A DNA stretch of 13,505 nucleotides from UBA4716 sp002438865 (GCA_937907325.1 CALERO010000077.1:1-13505); one strand, 5' to 3'; positions 1 to 7,588 are shown, counted from the stretch's first letter. Notes: a model not told the origin generated them from the letters alone. Numbers and translations are program-made.

Positions 1-258
1 TTTATCAATTCCGGTTTTAATGCTTCCAGCATAGGACACGGAACACAAGGGCAAATTGCAAAGTGCAGCCGAATATCTTGGAGCAACGCTCAAGCCGGAG
101 ATTTAGCCTTTTATGCAGACCTTTCGCACGTCGGAATTGTTGCCGGTAAGGACACAAGCGGAAATATTCTTGTTATCCATTGTTCAAGCGGCAGAAATAA
201 TGTCGTTATCACAACAAACAGCGGATTTGGTTTTGTGGCAAGACCAAATTGCTATTAA
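1..258 (+). CDS. NlpC/P60 (C40) cell-wall peptidase, C-terminal fragment
   Basis: The last 85 codons of a gene that begins before the window can be read in frame 1, ending at a TAA (256-258). The peptide carries the second half of an NlpC/P60 domain: a GDLAFY strand (fragment residues 33-38), the catalytic-histidine motif SHVGIVAG (His43), and VIHCSSG with the likely third polar catalytic residue (His60). The domain ends at the C-terminus with GFVARPNCY. The catalytic cysteine (usually in a DCSGF-type motif) must lie just upstream and is not visible. Family members are cysteine endopeptidases that cut D-Glu/meso-DAP peptide links in peptidoglycan, outside the membrane. Proteins of this shape occur both as housekeeping autolysins and as cargo of integrative elements or phage tails, and nothing here decides between them. 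It is separated from the next gene by about 580 bp, so it is not obviously connected with the sugar-uptake locus. Confidence 0.82.
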   Translation, partial: FINSGFNASSIGHGTQGQIAKCSRISWSNAQAGDLAFYADLSHVGIVAGKDTSGNILVIHCSSGRNNVVITTNSGFGFVARPNCY

Positions 259-574
259 AAAACATAAGACAGTTCCCTTTGCTTGTTATAAATTTGATAA
301 TATCAAATCTACAAGTTTTATTCTAAAACTTTCTATCTATGTATCCATCAATTTAAACAGTGGAGAAAGGTCTGCATTTATGGTATTAACAAACTTATCT
401 TTTCCGGCCTCACAATTTAGTAATCAATTTTTGTATTGGTTCAGATATACTTCTATTTTTAAAGATTGAAGTTTAGCATAAGAATCTTCACTTGTTATAT
501 GAGGACTTTGGTTTATGAAAGTGCTTTGAAAATTATTATCAGTGTAATTTTTGCAATCTTATCAAAAATATTTT

Positions 575-611
575 TATAACTCACTGTAAATATTAGTATA
601 ACTCATGTAAA
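575..611. repeat. Two direct copies of TATAACTCA(c)TGTAAA, 22 bp apart
   Basis: The sequence TATAACTCA followed by TGTAAA occurs at 575-590 (with one extra C between the halves) and again at 597-611. The 22-bp start-to-start distance is close to two helical turns, as is common for paired protein-binding sites. No gene starts nearby on either strand, so a regulatory role is unclear and chance recurrence in AT-rich DNA is a real alternative. Confidence 0.4.
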
Positions 612-727
612 AATCTTTTCTTTGCCTTTGCTCTAATTCCTGGCAAACAGGTAATGAAAAAAATGTAGCGTATCTTAAGTTAATATTTATGGGGGAAAGT
701 CTTAAGTTTGACTTAAAGTTTAGTTAA

Positions 728-758
728 GGTCTGAAAGTCTTGATTTGGCTTTCAGACC
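728..758. repeat. Perfect 10-bp inverted repeat (hairpin)
   Basis: GGTCTGAAAG (728-737) is the exact reverse complement of CTTTCAGACC (749-758), with an 11-nt loop. It lies between convergent genes, where a bidirectional terminator would be expected, but no U-run follows the stem on either strand (the plus side continues ACTAAAAACTG). It is therefore not a textbook intrinsic terminator. It could be a processing or RNA-stability element, or the 3' hairpin of a small RNA. Confidence 0.55.
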
Positions 759-800
759 ACTAAAAACTGATATTTTGTCATACAGAAATTGAATTTGCAG

Positions 801-830
801 AAAAAATCTCACATGCCATTTTTATATGTG
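801..830 (-). terminator. Weak intrinsic terminator candidate after the response regulator gene
   Basis: Read on the minus strand just after the regulator stop codon, CACAT (complement of 826-830) pairs with ATGTG (complement of 810-814) around an 11-nt loop. It is followed by AGA and then a run of six T (complement of 801-806). The stem is only 5 bp and AT-rich, so it would be weak; position and T-run are the main support. Confidence 0.35.
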
Positions 831-842
831 TTTAAGTATAGT

Positions 843-2408
843 TTATTTAATGCTTGATGGTGAATAGCCAAACACATCAATAAAATTTTTGCGAAATGAT
901 TTTACGTCTTTATATCCTACCATAAGCGCTACTTCGTATATTTTGTAGTTACCGGTTTCAAGCAGATTTTTGGCAGTTTTCATGCGAAAGGACTTTAGGT
1001 AATTTTTAAAAGAAATTCCGTTTTCTTTTAAAAACAGTCGATTAAGATATGATGCAGAAAGATATAAGTTTCGTGAGATTTCTTCCATGGTTATTTGCTG
1101 AGCATATCGGGCGGCCACATATTGCTTAACTTTGTCTGACAACATTTTTCCTTTTTTTGATGAATATGCTGTACCTAAAACAAAATATTCTTCTGCAAAA
1201 TTGTAGCAAAATTCCATCAATTCTTTAATCGATTTTGTTCGAGATATATTAAGGTATAAAATGTTATCGCTGTCTATATCGCTTGATGAAATAGAGGTAT
1301 CAGACAGAGCTTGTCCTATAATATTTTTTATTATATTATATAATAACTGCTTAACATAGTCCTGGTCGTAATATTTGTAGGATTGTATTTCCAAAAATAT
1401 TCTTTCCATGTATCCCCGAAAGTCATCTGCATTTATGTGTTTTAAGCTAAGGGATTCTTTTTCAATGTTAAGCAAGGCTCTTGATAAGAAAATGCTTTTC
1501 TTTTCCTGTTCTATACTAAGATAAGGAAGTATTGTACTTTTCATAAAACAAAAAGAATACTTAAAACAATATTTTGCGTGGGATGCTAAAAGGGGCAGTG
1601 TGTGAATTGAGGCTGAAATTTCACTTATACAAATGAAAAATTCTATATTTCGATATAATTCTTCCTCTATCATACTGCACATATTAATTAATGAGGTATA
1701 GTCGTTATTTTCAAGCAAAATTAAAAAATATATGCGGCTGTCATTAAAATGTGTGCGAAAACATCTGGGAAATTTTTTCTCAAATGCCTGTGCCACATCT
1801 TTTTTGAAAGTGTTTAAGTTTTCTGCACTTACAGATTGTGCAATGTTGTCATAATTAAAAATTTGCAATCGTACAACGGTATAAAAATTTGAACTCAAAT
1901 CAAGATCAAATTCTTGCTGTTTTTCATAGATATCGCTATCGGATAAATTCGGACTATGAAGGAGTTGTTCAATAAGAACGGATCTTAAAACATCTTGTTT
2001 TTGTTTGGCGTCGCTAATTGAACTTAAAATATGATTGCAGGCAGATTTCGCCTTTTTAAGTGCGGCTAAAATCTCATCAGGCATAATAGGCTTTATGAGA
2101 TAATCAAATATTCTGTATTTGATAGCCTCTTTTGCGTGCTGAAAGTCGTCATGACCGGATATTATGATTATAACAGGCGAATAGTCAGATATTGAATGCA
2201 GTTTATCAATCATCTGAAACCCCGATGCTTTCGGCATGCTTATATCGCAGAGTATAATATCGGGGCGTTTTTGTGAAATCAGTTCAAAGCCGGATAATCC
2301 GTCATAAGCATAGCCTGATATAATTATCTCGGAATCTTGCTTTTTTATATAGCTACACAATCCTGAAATCACATCTCGGTCATCGTCAATAATAACTAGT
2401 TTATACAT
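843..2408 (-). CDS. YesN-type response regulator, REC + AraC-family DNA-binding domain
   Basis: A 521-residue cytoplasmic transcription factor, partner of the adjacent sensor kinase. The N-terminal receiver domain (about 1-120) has the acidic pair Asp8/Asp9, phospho-acceptor Asp55 in the CDISMP motif, Ser84 in the IIISGHDD strand, and conserved Lys106 in YLIKP. A long middle region (about 130-420) without a clear motif is typical of YesN-like regulators. The last 100 residues form an AraC-type double helix-turn-helix, with ITMEEISRNLYLSASYLNRLF as the first unit and EVALMVGYKDVKSFRKNF as the second, ending in the usual FGYSPSSIK. The ATG is preceded by GGAGG at 9-nt spacing (2418-2422), and only 15 bp separate it from the kinase stop codon, so the two are co-transcribed. 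By family precedent the phosphorylated protein activates the divergent sugar-transport operon, probably through the TTTACCCCC repeats at 4264-4293. The specific ligand cannot be read from the sequence. Confidence 0.93.
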   Translation of the reverse strand: MYKLVIIDDDRDVISGLCSYIKKQDSEIIISGYAYDGLSGFELISQKRPDIILCDISMPKASGFQMIDKLHSISDYSPVIIIISGHDDFQHAKEAIKYRIFDYLIKPIMPDEILAALKKAKSACNHILSSISDAKQKQDVLRSVLIEQLLHSPNLSDSDIYEKQQEFDLDLSSNFYTVVRLQIFNYDNIAQSVSAENLNTFKKDVAQAFEKKFPRCFRTHFNDSRIYFLILLENNDYTSLINMCSMIEEELYRNIEFFICISEISASIHTLPLLASHAKYCFKYSFCFMKSTILPYLSIEQEKKSIFLSRALLNIEKESLSLKHINADDFRGYMERIFLEIQSYKYYDQDYVKQLLYNIIKNIIGQALSDTSISSSDIDSDNILYLNISRTKSIKELMEFCYNFAEEYFVLGTAYSSKKGKMLSDKVKQYVAARYAQQITMEEISRNLYLSASYLNRLFLKENGISFKNYLKSFRMKTAKNLLETGNYKIYEVALMVGYKDVKSFRKNFIDVFGYSPSSIK

Positions 2409-2423
2409 TTTTTAAATCCTCCA

Positions 2424-4163
2424 TTAAGAAATATGTTCAGAATCGAAATAGCGTATAGGCAGTGTTACTGTGGCGATGGTACGGTTTGAGCCGTTGCTTG
2501 AAAACGTAATTCCATACTCACTGCCGCAAAGAAGCTTTATTCTTTCATTCAAATTCTGTATACCGTATTTTTCACTGTGATATGAGTTATTGTTAAGCTT
2601 ATCCAGTGTGTACGGTTCTATACCGCTGCCGTTGTCTGTAATGAAAATTTTCACATTTTCATCCGCTTCGGCTGTTATTGTTATTTTACCCTTACGTGAC
2701 AAATCGTAAAATCCATGAATTATTGAATTTTCAACTAAAGGCTGTAAAATGAATTTCGGTATTTCAAAATTTCCGAATTCTTCAGGCACATCTATAGAGA
2801 ATGTAAAGCCTGTTTTAGTACAAAGATTTTGTAAATCCATATACAAATTAATATATGTAAGTTCACAGTCAAGAGTTGTGTAAACCGATTTGAAATTGTA
2901 ATTCATTTTACACAGTTTAGAAAGCTTTCCAATGATTTCACATATCTCAGGCTGATCTGCATTAAAAGCTTTCCACAGTATAGTGTTTAAAGTATTATAC
3001 AGAAAATGTGGTGAAATTTGTGCAAGCAAAGACTTAATTTCAGCCTCTTGTTTTTGTTTTTGACTGGTTTTAATCCGATTTATAAGCTGCTCATTTTTCA
3101 CAAGTAAGGCATTATAGGTTTTATAAACATTGATTATTTCCTTAGGTGCTCCGACATCGCAGATGATAGGGGAGGAATTAAGCATAGCATTGGAAAGATT
3201 GTTAATAGGCTCTGTTACAGTATGTGCTTTTTTCTTTGAATACATTATAGAAAAAAGTATATATACTGACAGAAGCCCTATGGAAATTGCAACAATCGGA
3301 ATGGTATAATGTGATACTATGCTGTATGGAATAAACTGAACCACCCTCCACCCTTGCTTTCCGGATGCACTGCAGGTAACAAGGTATTTCTTGTTAAATA
3401 TATATTTTGTAGCATAGCCGGCCCCAGGGACTCTGATCAGCTCGGCAGGAGTAACAAGATCGTTGTAGCTTGAAATCTGCTCGGATACAATTGTTTTTCC
3501 GGTATTATCTATAATCATTAATGGAGCTGATACATGATCATAAAGATTTTGCGTTTTTTGAAGCAATATATTTTTTGCAATATCTATGCATATAAATCCT
3601 ATATTTTGCCCGTCAACAGAAATAGGAATGCATATGGCAATTAAATTTGTATCTTGATATAATGCAGTAGTATTAGCCAGGCCGTAATCAGTCAGAATAA
3701 ATGCTGAAGCGGTTTCAAAGTGCTTTGCCCAGTCCTCGCTCTGGGGATTAAAATATGAAATTGAACGAAATGTATTGTTTTGTTCCTGTTGATCGGGAAG
3801 AAGAACACGTATATGTGCAATCTCTGAATGTGAATACCAATAATTTTTCAAAATATCTGTTATAGCTGCATCTGCATCAACCTTGCCGGTGGGCGCATCA
3901 GATAAAAAACGACGCAGATTATACAGAACAGTATTGTTTTCCGCAAGAGAATAGCCAAGACTGATATCATCCTGTACAAAACTTTCTATTATTAATCCAT
4001 TATTTGCAACAGAGAACATAGCCTCTTTTGAGTGAGAACGTATAAACAGAACATTTATAAGTATGGTTGCAATAACAAGTACCGCAGCAAATGACAAAGT
4101 AATACACCATATGTAAGAAGAAAAAATAATGTTGTAAAGATTATTTTTATTGTTGTTTTTCAT
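2424..4163 (-). CDS. YesM-type sensor histidine kinase (His_kinase/HATPase_c)
   Basis: A membrane sensor of 579 residues from the ATG at 4163. A first membrane helix (about 17-41) and a second (about 287-308) flank an extracellular sensing region of about 245 residues of the dCache-like kind used by this family. A short HAMP-like linker and coiled region follow. The catalytic half has the phospho-acceptor His386 in ISPHFLYNTLN (His_kinase family of LytS/YesM), the N-box LQPLVENSIIHG (Asn479), the G-box DNGSGIE (from Asp510), and YGIQNLNERI. Sensors of this type usually respond to extracellular sugars, often with help from a binding protein, and phosphorylate a YesN-type regulator, which is the next gene. 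A TTG at 4175 would add four residues. I prefer the ATG because a GGGA lies 6 nt before it, whereas the TTG has no spaced ribosome binding site. Its own promoter is seen at 4203-4231. Confidence 0.92.
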   Translation of the reverse strand: MKNNNKNNLYNIIFSSYIWCITLSFAAVLVIATILINVLFIRSHSKEAMFSVANNGLIIESFVQDDISLGYSLAENNTVLYNLRRFLSDAPTGKVDADAAITDILKNYWYSHSEIAHIRVLLPDQQEQNNTFRSISYFNPQSEDWAKHFETASAFILTDYGLANTTALYQDTNLIAICIPISVDGQNIGFICIDIAKNILLQKTQNLYDHVSAPLMIIDNTGKTIVSEQISSYNDLVTPAELIRVPGAGYATKYIFNKKYLVTCSASGKQGWRVVQFIPYSIVSHYTIPIVAISIGLLSVYILFSIMYSKKKAHTVTEPINNLSNAMLNSSPIICDVGAPKEIINVYKTYNALLVKNEQLINRIKTSQKQKQEAEIKSLLAQISPHFLYNTLNTILWKAFNADQPEICEIIGKLSKLCKMNYNFKSVYTTLDCELTYINLYMDLQNLCTKTGFTFSIDVPEEFGNFEIPKFILQPLVENSIIHGFYDLSRKGKITITAEADENVKIFITDNGSGIEPYTLDKLNNNSYHSEKYGIQNLNERIKLLCGSEYGITFSSNGSNRTIATVTLPIRYFDSEHIS

Positions 4164-4202
4164 GGCAAATCCCAACCATTCTTTATAGTTTAATGTATCA
4201 TT

Positions 4203-4231
4203 ATTATACTACATATGCCAAAAAAAATCAA
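4203..4231 (-). promoter_or_regulatory. Sigma-A-like promoter of the sensor/regulator operon
   Basis: On the minus strand, TTGATT (complement of 4226-4231) is followed after 17 bp by a perfect TATAAT (complement of 4203-4208). This predicts transcription starting near 4196 and a leader of about 33 nt before the ATG at 4163. The element sits in the divergent control region, with the TTTACCCCC repeats about 33 bp upstream of its -35 box, so autoregulation is possible. Confidence 0.7.
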
Positions 4232-4263
4232 CGAATATGAACAACATAACTAAAAAATGTCCA

Positions 4264-4293
4264 TTTACCCCCCTAAAAGGACTGTTTACCCCC
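4264..4293 (+). promoter_or_regulatory. Direct-repeat operator candidate for the YesN-type regulator
   Basis: TTTACCCCC occurs at 4264-4272 and again at 4285-4293, exactly 21 bp apart (two helical turns), and the second copy directly abuts the -35 box of the transporter promoter. AraC-family activators bind tandem direct repeats of this geometry and contact RNA polymerase from a site overlapping or touching -35. The C-run stands out in otherwise AT-rich DNA. Assignment to the adjacent regulator is inference from position and family habit; no consensus was available for comparison. Confidence 0.6.
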
Positions 4294-4322
4294 TCGACAA
4301 ATATTCTGAATGCAATTATACT
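4294..4322 (+). promoter_or_regulatory. Sigma-A-like promoter of the transport/surface-protein operon
   Basis: TCGACA (4294-4299) and TATACT (4317-4322) are separated by 17 bp, giving a predicted start near 4329 and a leader of about 40 nt. The -35 box departs from TTGACA at its second base, which suits an activator-dependent promoter. The leader contains AGGAGGG (4354-4360), 9 nt before the start codon at 4370. Confidence 0.7.
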
Positions 4323-4369
4323 ATAGACATAGAATAACAACAATCACAATATGAGGAGGGTATTTAATT

Positions 4370-5758
4370 ATGAAAAGGTTAAGCAAAAAAATCATCTGCA
4401 TGTGCCTGGCACTGTGTTCAATGGGAACAGTACTTAGCGGCTGCGGAGAGAAGAAGGCGGCGAACGAAGATAAAATCACATTGGTTTTGTGGACGAAGCC
4501 GACACAAGATGCAAAGGATTATGTTGTGAAGATGCATGACAGAACCATGGAAGCAATGAGAAAGGAATTCCCCGATATCAACTTTGAGGAAAAAATTCCG
4601 CCGCAGGGGGGAACGGATTATAGACAGGAATATGATAAGGCTTTGATGGCAGGCACTGCCCCGGCGTTTATCAATTATTTCTCTTACACAGATATTCCGT
4701 CCAGAATAGAAAATGAAACAATTGCAGATATCACGAAATACGTAGAGGATTGGGATCTGAAAAAAGAGGGAAAAATTCTCGACACATTTGATGATGCAAT
4801 TTCAAAAGACGGCAAATGGTATGCAATGCCATATAAAGCATACACACAGGCAACTTTGGTTGGCAAAAAGCCGGTTGAAGCGGCCGGTGGCGATATGAGT
4901 AATCTGCCGGCAACATGGGATGAATTTGCAAAATTCGGCGAAAAAGCAACTGATTTAAGTATCCCGAGACTGGGTTATGCAATGCTTGGAATGGACTGGT
5001 GTGCTTGGCCGTATACGGCTTGGGTATGGTCAGCCGGTGGTGAAATGGTAAGAAAGAACAGTGACGGTACATATAGAATAGCCTTTAATGAGGAACCAGG
5101 CATAGATGCAGCAGAATTTTTGAATCAGATGATTTGGAAATACAAGATGACACAGAAAGACGTGTTACTGGGTCTTGAGGATTTGTATAAATTAAGCCTT
5201 AACGGAACGGCATGCTTTGCGTGGATGAACTTTGTTGAATTAACAAAGGAAAAAGTGGAGGATAACGGTCTTTCAAGAAGCGATTTCAGCGTTATGCCGA
5301 TGCCTGTAAAGAATGCGTCAACACCGCAGCCGGCACTTGCGGGAGGCGAGGTTGTAACGTTTAATCCGAAACTTACGGAGGCGGAACTTGAAGCGGCAGT
5401 AAGAGTTGCAAAATGGTACTATTTCAGCGATGAGAGTATGCAGCGTAACTGTGATGCAATCAAAGAATTTGAATTGAGCGATACATATATCCCCGGACGT
5501 GTTGACTGGTATGAGAAAAAGCTTGAGGCAAATACTTGGCTGACAGATGAACAAAAACAAGCAATACAGAAAATGGGAGAAAATGCGAAGCCCGAACCGT
5601 ATTGCGGTCATTGGTCGGATTTAAAGACAGAGCTTATAGCTCCTCTGCAGAAGATATATTTGACAGAAGGTATATCAAGAGATGAAATTAAAAAACTTCT
5701 TGACGAATGTGCTGATAAGATATATACATTATATCCGGAAACATTTAAAAAGCAATAA
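4370..5758 (+). CDS. ABC sugar-transporter solute-binding lipoprotein (family 1)
   Basis: A 462-residue extracytoplasmic binding protein. It has a type II signal peptide, MKRLSKK followed by a hydrophobic stretch and lipobox LSGC (Cys25 is the lipidated residue), so it is anchored to the outer face of the membrane. The mature part reads as a MalE/UgpB-type protein: a first strand ITLVLWTKP, a YDKALMAGTAPAFINY segment, DGKWYAMPYKAYTQ, and an aromatic-rich sugar-stacking segment GMDWCAWPYTAWVWSAGGEM (about 203-222). The length is normal for carbohydrate-binding members. An excellent AGGAGGG ribosome binding site and the promoter at 4294-4322 support this start. It is the first gene of the operon and is followed by an intercistronic hairpin and two permeases. 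The family binds mono- to oligosaccharides; the particular ligand is not predictable here. It may also present ligand to the sensor kinase encoded divergently. Confidence 0.93.
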   Translation: MKRLSKKIICMCLALCSMGTVLSGCGEKKAANEDKITLVLWTKPTQDAKDYVVKMHDRTMEAMRKEFPDINFEEKIPPQGGTDYRQEYDKALMAGTAPAFINYFSYTDIPSRIENETIADITKYVEDWDLKKEGKILDTFDDAISKDGKWYAMPYKAYTQATLVGKKPVEAAGGDMSNLPATWDEFAKFGEKATDLSIPRLGYAMLGMDWCAWPYTAWVWSAGGEMVRKNSDGTYRIAFNEEPGIDAAEFLNQMIWKYKMTQKDVLLGLEDLYKLSLNGTACFAWMNFVELTKEKVEDNGLSRSDFSVMPMPVKNASTPQPALAGGEVVTFNPKLTEAELEAAVRVAKWYYFSDESMQRNCDAIKEFELSDTYIPGRVDWYEKKLEANTWLTDEQKQAIQKMGENAKPEPYCGHWSDLKTELIAPLQKIYLTEGISRDEIKKLLDECADKIYTLYPETFKKQ

Positions 5759-5767
5759 AAAACACAT

Positions 5768-5800
5768 TGATGTGCAGAGTCTTTGAGACTCTGCACGTCA
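5768..5800 (+). promoter_or_regulatory. Intercistronic hairpin between binding-protein and permease genes
   Basis: GTGCAGAGTCT (5772-5782) is the exact reverse complement of AGACTCTGCAC (5786-5796) with a 3-nt loop. A U-G pair (5771/5797) and TGA/TCA (5768-5770/5798-5800) extend the stem to 15 bp. The following sequence (GAGTTATGGG) has no U-run, so this is unlikely to stop transcription outright. Hairpins at this position in sugar ABC operons typically protect the upstream mRNA from 3' exonucleases or partly attenuate, giving more binding protein than permease. Confidence 0.75.
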
Positions 5801-5820
5801 GAGTTATGGGTGATTAGACA

Positions 5821-6732
5821 ATGAAAAGTAAAATTAAAAATAAACAGCTCGAAAAACCGGCAATTAAAATGAAGTGGCAAAAAGAATTAATTGCAATACT
5901 GCTACTTTGCCCTGTTTTAGCATCAATGGTTCTATTCAAGTATTTCCCTATTTTATTGGGATTTTTTGAGAGCTTTTTTAAGATGAATGTTACGAGCTTG
6001 CCGGGCAAATTTGTCGGCTTTGATAATTACATAAGAGCATTTTCGGACAAAAATTTTCTTATGTCATTCGGACATAATGTAAAAATGTTTATATATTCTA
6101 TTGTTATGAATTTCTGGGTGCCGATAGTTCTTGCAATGCTGATAGATGAAACTCGAAAGGGGCGTACATTTTTCAGACTGGTATATTTTATTCCGGCATG
6201 TACACCGGCAATTGCGATGACAGTTCTTTGGAAATATTTTTGGCAGCCGGATTATGGATTGGCAAATTATTTTATGAGGTTGCTGCATCTTCCCGAACAG
6301 CTTTGGCTGAATAGTGAAAGTTTGGTATACTTCTGTATGTTTTTCCCGGGACTTATAATTTCCGGCGGAATGAATATGGTGATTTATCTGGCGGCGTTGC
6401 AAGATGTACCCAGTGAACTTTATGAGGCGGCTCTTATTGACGGGGCAGGCATAAGACAGCGTATACGATACATTACAATACCGGGAATTAAACATATTGT
6501 TATGCTTATGCTTACACTCACTATAATAGGATCATTTAACTTTATGGAAAATGTATTATTGCTGACCGGCGGAGGACCTTCAAATTCTACCCAGACAATG
6601 CTGTTGTATGCATATCAGCAAGCTACAAATTCAATGGATTATAGCTATGCGATAACAATGATTGGAATTGTCTTTATAGTTACAATGATATTAACAATTG
6701 TCTTTAATAAGCTGACAACTGAGAAGGAGTAG
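5821..6732 (+). CDS. ABC sugar-transporter permease, MalF/UgpA/LplB-like
   Basis: A 303-residue integral membrane protein with about six predicted helices. The first lies at about 22-52 after a lysine-rich cytoplasmic start, and the last at about 273-295. The cytoplasmic EAA loop that docks on the ATPase is clear: EAALIDGAG at 202-210 with the conserved proline at 221 (YITIPG). It pairs with the next gene product to make the channel for the lipoprotein-bound sugar. The ribosome binding site is poor (GGGTGAT before ATTAGACA-ATG), in keeping with lower translation than the binding-protein gene across the hairpin. The next upstream-compatible methionine (Met17) has no better site, so this start is kept. 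It ends 4 nt before the next start codon. Confidence 0.94.
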   Translation: MKSKIKNKQLEKPAIKMKWQKELIAILLLCPVLASMVLFKYFPILLGFFESFFKMNVTSLPGKFVGFDNYIRAFSDKNFLMSFGHNVKMFIYSIVMNFWVPIVLAMLIDETRKGRTFFRLVYFIPACTPAIAMTVLWKYFWQPDYGLANYFMRLLHLPEQLWLNSESLVYFCMFFPGLIISGGMNMVIYLAALQDVPSELYEAALIDGAGIRQRIRYITIPGIKHIVMLMLTLTIIGSFNFMENVLLLTGGGPSNSTQTMLLYAYQQATNSMDYSYAITMIGIVFIVTMILTIVFNKLTTEKE

Positions 6733-6736
6733 GGAT

Positions 6737-7588
6737 ATGGCAGTTATTCAAAATATTGAATTGAAAAGTAAAAAAGGAAAGTGGATATACAGAAGTGTGT
6801 ACATAATTCTCTTTTTATATATGTTTGTGCAGTTTGCTCCGTTAGTGTGGTTGGGCTTGGGTACATTTAAAGAGAATAGTGAGCTTATTTCGGCGATCCC
6901 TACAATTCTTCCAAAGAAATGGACGGTTGAAGCATATGTCGAAGCATTTACAACGTATAACGTCTGGGGAAATATTCTTAATACAGCATTTTTCTGCGGT
7001 GCAATTATTATTGTTCAGACCGTAACAAGTACGCTTGCAGCCTATGCGCTTTCAAAGATGAAACCGAGATGCGGCGGTATAGTATATATGTTTATTTTGG
7101 GCACGCAGATGTTTACGGCAGTGGCATTAATGTTTCCGTTATATATCATGATGACCAAAATGGGTCTTATCGGAAGCAGATGGTCATGGGTGCTGACATC
7201 AAGCTCATGGGCGTATGCAATCGTATTATATAAGAATTTTTTCGATGGAATTCCAAAGGATTTGATGGAGGCTGCACAGATAGACGGTGCAGGACATTTT
7301 AAGATTATATGCAGGATAATAATTCCGCTGGCAAAACCTGTGTATGCAGTTTGTATTTTAAACACGTTTATGTCAGTATATAATGACTTCCTGCTGCCTA
7401 TGATGTTGTTACCTGATGAAGAAAATTGGACGCTGATGATGAGAATTTTTGCAATGACAAATGGCTATGTAAAACAGAATGTTATGTTTGTTATGTTGTT
7501 CATTACATGTATTCCCTCAATTGTGTTCTATTTATGCGCACAGCGATATATACAAGAGGGTATCTCAACATCGGGCATCAAGGGGTAA
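6737..7588 (+). CDS. ABC sugar-transporter permease, MalG/UgpE/AraQ-like
   Basis: A 283-residue membrane protein, the second half of the permease heterodimer. The first helix (about 19-42) is followed by the periplasm-side segment typical of MalG-like proteins (ILPKKWTVEAY) and by helices containing TLAAYALSKMK and LGTQMFTAVALMFPLY. The ATPase-coupling motif EAAQIDGAG is at 178-186 with the conserved proline at 197 (RIIIPLAKP), and the C-terminus QEGISTSGIKG matches the conserved tail of the family. AGAAGGAG (6722-6729) overlaps the end of the previous gene, indicating translational coupling. Only 18 bp separate it from the SLH protein gene, so the surface protein appears to be co-transcribed. 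No ATP-binding subunit gene follows; a shared MsmK/UgpC-type ATPase encoded elsewhere is the usual solution in these bacteria. Confidence 0.94.
   Translation: MAVIQNIELKSKKGKWIYRSVYIILFLYMFVQFAPLVWLGLGTFKENSELISAIPTILPKKWTVEAYVEAFTTYNVWGNILNTAFFCGAIIIVQTVTSTLAAYALSKMKPRCGGIVYMFILGTQMFTAVALMFPLYIMMTKMGLIGSRWSWVLTSSSWAYAIVLYKNFFDGIPKDLMEAAQIDGAGHFKIICRIIIPLAKPVYAVCILNTFMSVYNDFLLPMMLLPDEENWTLMMRIFAMTNGYVKQNVMFVMLFITCIPSIVFYLCAQRYIQEGISTSGIKG

Larger units (their letters stand above)
259..842. other. Gene-poor AT-rich intergenic region between convergent genes
   Basis: This 584-bp stretch separates the peptidase fragment (plus strand) from the response regulator gene (minus strand). No reading frame has both a plausible ribosome binding site and a recognisable product. 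The region is very AT-rich and contains a perfect 10-bp inverted repeat (728-758), a repeated TATAACTCA(c)TGTAAA element (575-590 and 597-611), a CTTAAGTT repeat (674-681 and 701-708), a GAAAGTCTT repeat (695-703 and 733-741), and a weak terminator-like hairpin next to the regulator gene. A TTGCAA/TATAAC pair with an 18-bp spacer (551-580) could be a weak plus-strand promoter, so a small untranslated RNA ending near the 728-758 hairpin is possible but unproven. Confidence 0.6.

Noticed and set aside
113..469. Open frame of 118 codons on the plus strand beginning inside the peptidase fragment.
   Set aside because: It overlaps the clear NlpC/P60 reading frame in another frame, has no ribosome binding site, and its product is a low-complexity sequence from AT-rich DNA.
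728..758. Bidirectional intrinsic terminator between the convergent genes.
   Set aside because: The perfect stem has no T-run on either side, so it is listed as an inverted repeat only.
4164..4175. TTG start at 4175 for the sensor kinase, four codons upstream of the ATG.
   Set aside because: No ribosome binding site at proper spacing, while the ATG at 4163 has GGGA 6 nt upstream; the difference is only four residues.
5768..5800. Intrinsic transcription terminator after the binding-protein gene.
   Set aside because: The stem is strong but no U-run follows, and the permeases needed for transport lie directly downstream on the same strand.
4684..5880. Several minus-strand open frames across the binding-protein gene and the permease boundary.
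   Set aside because: They are antisense shadows, without ribosome binding sites, rich in Cys/His/Leu as expected from reverse reading of coding DNA.
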